A stretch of 64,000 bases of DNA. Source: Setaria digitata (taxonomy: Eukaryota; Nematoda; Chromadorea; Rhabditida; Setariidae). Within the stretch, counting starts at the first letter, position 1; the number at the start of each line of letters is the position of its first letter. Of the stretch, positions 52,901 through 60,371 are shown one piece after another. The stretch spans positions 1-64,000 of the forward strand of contig RCAB01000287.1 in assembly GCA_003640385.1 (NCBI GenBank), given 5' to 3'. Both the position numbers and the translations under genes were made by a program. The notes beneath the pieces were generated by a model, which saw only the letters and a program-made list of their open reading frames with translations, ran no database searches and was not told the DNA's origin.

Positions 52901-55900
52901 GAAGGAGAGGAAGTATGATATCCTTTTTTCCGGTATTGATGAGGAAAGAAAAAAAGTTAAAAGAGAAATCTGTCAGATTTCCTGATGTGATAGCAAGTGA
53001 TAAAGGCTTCAAATTGCTTTTCTATATCCTTCAAGTTTAAAAAGTTAAAAAAAAAAAAATAGGTGGGTGGTGTTATTTACAGCATTCTCGACAACATATG
53101 TACTATAGGAAAGATAATCATCACTATCACTTATTGTTTTTGTTGTTGTTGTTATTGTTGTTGTTGTTTTGAATACTATTGTTAATGTTTCTTTTTCCGT
53201 GCTGCTGGCTAGCAATTTCAAATTTCGTTTATATACATTTCTTTTCCTTTTAATCTTGCATTTTTTTCTTCTTTTTTTGCTAAAATTTCGTCAAAAAAAA
53301 TAATCGAAATTTCTTAATTGCAAATTAAATTATCATATTTTATCACTCCGATAATAAGCAAAAGATGATCAAGACTTTGCTGATAAGATATAGACAAATA
53401 TATTGCAAGTAATTCATACAATTTTCTATATCATTTCCATTTCTCTGTGTTATCATTCGATCCATATATTTAATTGTACAATTTGTAATTCTGGAATAGT
53501 TTCATGAAGTCAGCAGACTGATTATACTTACCATGCTACTATTGAATTTCGATCTTGCTTAGACTATTCACTTCAAGTTTACTAGACTTCATATAAAGAC
53601 GATGGTGATTAAATTTTGCAGACTAAGCTTGAGTTGTAGATGATGATGTTCAGATCTAAGATGAATGAGGTGGTTTTGTTCGAGACAGGGCGAGAGGAGA
53701 GAAAGATGAAGCAAACGTTTAGCAACGATCATCCAGTTTAACTTTTATCGAGCTAATAGTGCGAACATTCCTAAGATAATGGCTGTGTTATTTGAAACTT
53801 CCTCATTTTCATGTTATTTTAAACTTTTCATTATCATTTTGGAAAACTTTTCACGCTGTGTTGAAGACAGTTAGTTCGATGGTACCATTCACTTGGCGAA
53901 TGCTTTAATAACTCAGTCGGAAAATTCCATTTCTTTAAGTATTTTTCCGAAATCCAATTAAGTTTAAAAAAAAAGAAAAATTAAAAGACGAATAATCGTT
54001 TGGCAGTATTGACGAAGACTTGCTTGACTAAACTTTCCCTTCAATATTATATTAAAGTATTTATATGATATCTTTTTTTTTTTTTTTAAACTTTTATAAT
54101 AGCACTTGGAGGCAAAATTACGATATAATTCATTTTTATGCTCAAATTCAAATCTTTGATCAGGATTGTTTAATCAATCTATCACAGGCATATTCAGAAG
54201 AATTAAATTTAAATTTTTTTAATCACTCATTGTTTTAACTGCTACATTTGTATCTATGGCAGTTAATTCCTTGACAAATAATGATAACAGTGATAATAGC
54301 AAGTATAGTATAGTAGTGGCAATAATCATAACAGTGATAATAATAATCCATCTTCAGTCGTCAGCTTCCCGTTTTGTGTACTGATGAAACGCCCCGAATA
54401 ATCACTTGCGCTATAAGTTTCAATAAAAAAGAGACCTTTTGAACAGTACTGCTAACAACACAGGGCAATAATTAATTAATAAAAACGAATTCCAGTGTTT
54501 CACTGAGGTTATAGGCCAAAGCATGGAAATTGATCCAAGTAATTTCGAATCATTACTCTACACTGTTTTGTATAAGTTCTAAATAGAATCAAACTTGAGC
54601 ATAGGTTAATCTAAGTTCTTTTTCAAAAACTCAACATGCATTAGTCCATTTAAATTATCATATCGGAAAAGTTTTCATCATATTTGATTCAATTATTTCA
54701 AGAGTAATTTGTTTCGAAATTCCGTGAAGTATTTTGATCGAATTAGATTAGTACGAAATTATTTTTTTCTGCAACGGAAATTTACGAAATAAACTTACAT
54801 TCAGGCTCCATCAAGTCATTCCGCTTTTTTTTTTTTTTTTTTTTTTTTTAAATTCATTCATTTTAAAGCTAAAATCATCAGCTCCTTCCATTAATCTTTC
54901 CTATCTTCTTGTAGCTCCCTCAACTCGCATACTTGCCTGTTTAAACAGCCATTAAATTGTCTTAACCAACTGATTTTTTTTTTCTTTTTTTTTTAAGCTA
55001 GGCGAAGAATTAGTTTGCTTTATCATCTCGTCTTCATCACTATCATTATCATTCGGAAACTTCGTTTTCCATTTAAATACTCTGCTTTTCCTTTCCTTTT
55101 AGTTTCAACCATTTGAAATCATTTGTTTTTTCTTTTTTTTTTTTTTTATTTGCTATTAATATTTCAAAAAATTTTAAAATTTTTCTATAACAGAATTACG
55201 AAATACTTTATTCCTCTGTACACATATATATTAGTAAATTTTTTAGCGATAGCACTGATACGTCTAACACGTGAAAATTCATTAAACTGTTTCGTATTCT
55301 TATGATTAATCTATTTACACTTCTGCTTTGCCTTTAGTTCATGCATTTTCTCTATCGTTTTTGCCGTGAAATCAGCGTTAAAAAATATTACACACGTAAA
55401 TGACTCATTCATTTGCACTACTTTTCCATCGCTTCACCGCAGAATCAAACGTTGAAGAGTATTACACACTGAATGATTTTTTTTTTGTATGAATATACCT
55501 GTCTTTGCTGCCTTCACCGTAAAATCAACGTTGGAAAAATATTACAGACTTGAATGAATCATAGTGCTTCCATTGCATCTTCCGTGGAATCAACGTTGAA
55601 AAACATTAAGCACGTGAGATACGCATTCAAAAAATTACACACGTTAATGATTCATTGAATCGGTTGATACTTTGTGATGCTACGTGAAAAGACCTAATTA
55701 AATGATCAATAAATATGATCATTGTCTTTTTGAATATTGCCCAATTAATCCATTTCCAATGAATTAGTTAAAACTGAACATGTCAAACTACTACTTTTAT
55801 CCATTTTTACATAAATTCAGACTAATTTAAAAAAAGAAAACGAAAAAAAATTAAGTGAATTGATCCTAAATCGAAATTATTTTTGAAATATTTAACTTTT

Positions 55901-58900
55901 TTATGTTTTTGCTTTTGCTGCTTATGAAAGGAATGATATAATTTTGCTGATATATAACTGATTTATAATATGAACTGACTGTATTTCTATCAGTCTATTT
56001 GATGCTCACATTTATTTCAGTCGACATGTAACAAAAGTATTTTAATTACTTTTCAATGTCAACCAATTTGAAAGAAAAAAAAACTATTTTTCTTGTCCTT
56101 AATGCATTCATCTGGAAAAAAAATTTAATAAAATTCAACTGTTTGAAATTTCTTAACTAACGATGCAAAAAAAGCAATTTATAAATTTCCAAGCATTTAA
56201 ATTAAAGAGAAAATAATTGTCAAGATGGTAAAGAAACAAATTGATTATTAGATTTTATTCTTTATCCAGAAGATTGAATTTTTCACAACAAAAAAAAAAA
56301 AAAAAATGCTGCTTTTAATCTAGTCTAATGTTTGAATTCCGATCAGACGTTAGATTAGATTAAAAGATTAAGTTAAACTCAATCACTGCATATCTTACTT
56401 GAATTTAGAATGATTAAAGTAATTTCGGAGGCCATGATCATCAAGATTTTTTTCATTACTTTCTGCTCATTTCAATGCTCATCATTTTGATAAGCAATCA
56501 TTTTATTTTTTATTTTTTTTATTTATTTATTTTTTTGATTTAAATATGTGCTAATTCATAAATTCCAATCCGTTTCATTTTCGCTCTAACATTGGATCAA
56601 TTTTTCTAGGTTTACTTCTCATTTTTTTTTTTTCATTTTCACTACAGTTTACTTCATCATCGTACGCACATTTTTAAATTTCAATGATATGCAGTTTACA
56701 ATCATAAATTTTCAATCAATTTCAAGATATATTTTCAATCGATTGCAAGATTTATTTCATTCTCTTTATTATCATTCACACATTAAATCATCATTCGAAT
56801 GACGTTGTTTATCACTTATACTAAATATTAAATTACTATTCAAATGGTAAAATAGTTATAATTTCACATAATAAATGTTAACATTTCGGACAACTTTTTT
56901 GTTTTTATATCCTTTTTTTCGTTCTCATTTAGTGCATAAATAATGCAAATATTTTTTTTACAAAGATTCTTTTCTTTCTTCTTCTTTTTGTTCGCTCTCT
57001 CAATTTCATTTTCAGCAGAAGAGAGTGAGCGAAATTTTCATTGCTCAAATAATTCTTTCTCTCTTTCTCACTGATTATTTGTTAAGAATTAAAAAAAAAC
57101 AAAGTGAAAAATGTTAATTAAGTGCCAAAGTTTTTTTTTCTTTATCAAAGTTCTTTTTTTAATTATTCGCTCAAAAAAAAGAATAAAGCTGAGAGAATCT
57201 TCATTCGAAGTGTATATAGTACACATAGTATATAGCATAGCGTTATCATTATCATTATTTAACCCTATCAGTTTAGTAAAATTATCATTAAAAAATATAA
57301 ATACATTGTTATTTCACTTACACATACAAATATGTCTCAGTAAGAACCAGTCTTCGACTTCAATAAAGTTAAAGTTCAAAATAAAAATTCTTCCTTTTTT
57401 TTCCATCAAATAAGCTGCCAAGTACAGGCAACTTTTTTCTTTTTTTGTTTTATTTTGAATCTTTTCACTTTCTACAGTCCTGTTTGTATCATTTCTTGTT
57501 TTAATTGTTTTAATGACTTGTTAATTCATTTATTCTAATACTTTTATAAAAATATAATATTTTTTCCTCACTCTATCAAACACGTATTTTTTTTTTTTCT
57601 TAACTGAACGATTCACTGCACAACAATTGCGGAATCCATTTTCCCAACAGTGATTAAATTCGAGTTGCATTTGATCGATGTCCGTTCGGGAAATACTTTA
57701 TCACTTATCAGAGATGCGTGATAAATTATGAATGGATTGATGTTGATAATCATGATGAAATTTCTCTGCAACATATTTGAAAATTACACCGAGTACGAAT
57801 TGGCTTATTTCAATTTTGTAAGTTTTACAAAACTGAAAATGGAATAACCGTTGTTGAATTGTGTGCTTTTCAGCCAATTCATAGTAGTTAATTCAGAAGA
57901 GAAATTGTTCGAAAGTGTTATATTTTAACAAATATATCATTTCTTTTATTTCACTTCCGTTATACTTACCAATGAAAGTGATAAATGCTCACAGTCTGGA
58001 GAAGAGTAATAAGCCATCAATATCACTTAGTCTCGATCGTGCAATTATCTTGTCTGGGAATGATATTTTATTATTAATTAGAATTTAATTGGTACAGTGA
58101 GCATATTACTGTTTGAGTTGTCGATTTCAGTTCTTTTTTCGTGATTTAACTGTTTTTTTTTTGCGTTTTTTAAAAATTATAGGAATTTTAAAGGAAATTA
58201 TTCCTGCCAAAATTTTTTTTTTGCTTTTAATGAATGTTAAAATTTCTTAATTCATCTTGTCCTACTAGTTATCACTATATTCAAGTAACTGACATAAATT
58301 AGTATCATTAATTTTAAATTTAACCTGGGCTGTGCAATACCTGAAAATTTCATAATTTATTGCTTTAATTAATTATTTTTTCATTTCACCAAATATATTT
58401 TTAATTGATCATGTTTTACTATCACAAAAAAAAGTTAACTTTTCAAAATTTTGCTTCTTCTTCTTTACATATAATTTAATTTCATGTCCTACATTAATTA
58501 GCTAATAGATTTTGAACATTTTCTAAAGTTTTAAACTACATTTTAAATATTTGTTTTTCACAATTTCATTCTAATCTTTCTTCAAAAAAGAGCTTTATTT
58601 ATGTCGCACTGTTTGAAAATCTTCATTTCAATTGAAGAATTCAAATTTTGCTTGAAATTGCGTTTAATTCTTTCTTTCATAATTTTTGAAAAACTAAGCT
58701 TAAAGATGTAAAATTTACAAAAATATGAAAAATGTTAATAAGCTAAAAACATTGCTGTTTGCTGAGCTACTGTAATCCTTAAATAGTTATTGATACTTCT
58801 TATCAGTTGCTGTTATTTTGATTAAAGTTTCATATTGCAAACATTAATTATTAGTCTGATAATATCATGGATGATTTGCAAAAAAAAAAAAATACGTTTC

Positions 58901-60338
58901 TAAGTTTGTTAACTTTAATCACCTAAATATTTTTATAAGACTGAAATGAAAAAGTGTACTTTTCATCATAAATGCAAACCTTGACAGTACATCCAATCCC
59001 CTTTCACATCAAATATTTATAAACTTAGCTCTTTTAATCACGAAAGAATCTTAAATTTTAAAATTTTTTTAGGCAATTAATTTATAAGTCAGTTAATTTA
59101 TAAATTTGACTACCATAAATTTTAAATTTAAATCAAAAATACTCAGTACATTTATTTCTCTTTTCTGTGTAAGAAAAAGCAGCCAATATTTCGTTTGGTG
59201 AGAAAATATTAAAAGACTTTTAAACTTAAATTAAAAATTAAAAAGATCAAAATTTTTGCTTTAAAACATAAAAAGCAACCATTTAGAATCACAACATTAC
59301 CGATATACCCGTGATATGTCTGCTCATAAAATGTGAAATTTATAAATTTTTTCAAGAATATATCGCCGATATTATCCTTGAAAAATTGTTTTTTTAATAC
59401 ATGCTTTTCTGGAGATGCCACATTTCTAACTACAAGTCTAATTCAATTAAACAATGTGGTAAATGTTATTTGTTGATAATAAATGAAAGAAATGAAAAAA
59501 GGATTTTTTAGCAAATGTCATTTTATGGATGAAAAAAATCTCTAAAATTTGCAAATTGCCTATTCGCTGTATCAGTTTAATAAAATTAAGATTCATTTCA
59601 TTTCAAAATTTGATCGCATTTCTACAATTTAATCTTTAACATTTCCATAGTTATCATTTCTTTCTTGACACATATCATACCCTACCATTTAATGATGTAT
59701 AAGTCTGATTAGAAAATTCGTGAAACGTGCGTCAGTTTTAATCTTTCTTCAGCACTCAGCGAAGTGATAATTTTTGTTAATAAAAAGTTCCTATTTCAGC
59801 GTGGCATTTATAAATTCGGGAAATTTTGGATTTATATTGGTATTGACTTTGTAAAAAAAAAAGTGTATATTAGAAATTATCGCTTAGAAAGGAACGAAAA
59901 CGAAGGTGACTCTGTATGGGAAGTAACTTAAATATGCGCAATTTATAGTTGGAAAAGGGAATTTTAAGTAAAAATGGAAAATTGAAATTTTCATTTTTTT
60001 TTTTACAACTCCGTGTTCTTCCTTTTTTCTTTTGCTCCGTTGACAAGAAAAAAGAAAGGACGAATTGAAAAGTAGATTTATGGGTAAATTAATAACACAG
60101 GTATGAGAGAGTTATGCCGGCTGAGGATATTATTATCACCACTGATACTTGCACAATTATTATTAATAAGTTCTACTGCTACTGGTAAAGCATGGAATGA
60201 ATGGAGTTATGATCGGTGTAAGTTTTTGATCACTCATGAAGTTCTGGGATAATTGGAGAATTTAATTAGACAAAAGAAGGAGGCAAGATGAAATTAAAAT
60301 ACCAATCAAATTATTATTACAAACTTCCTTCTAAAAGA

Positions 60339-60371
<33 letters not shown>

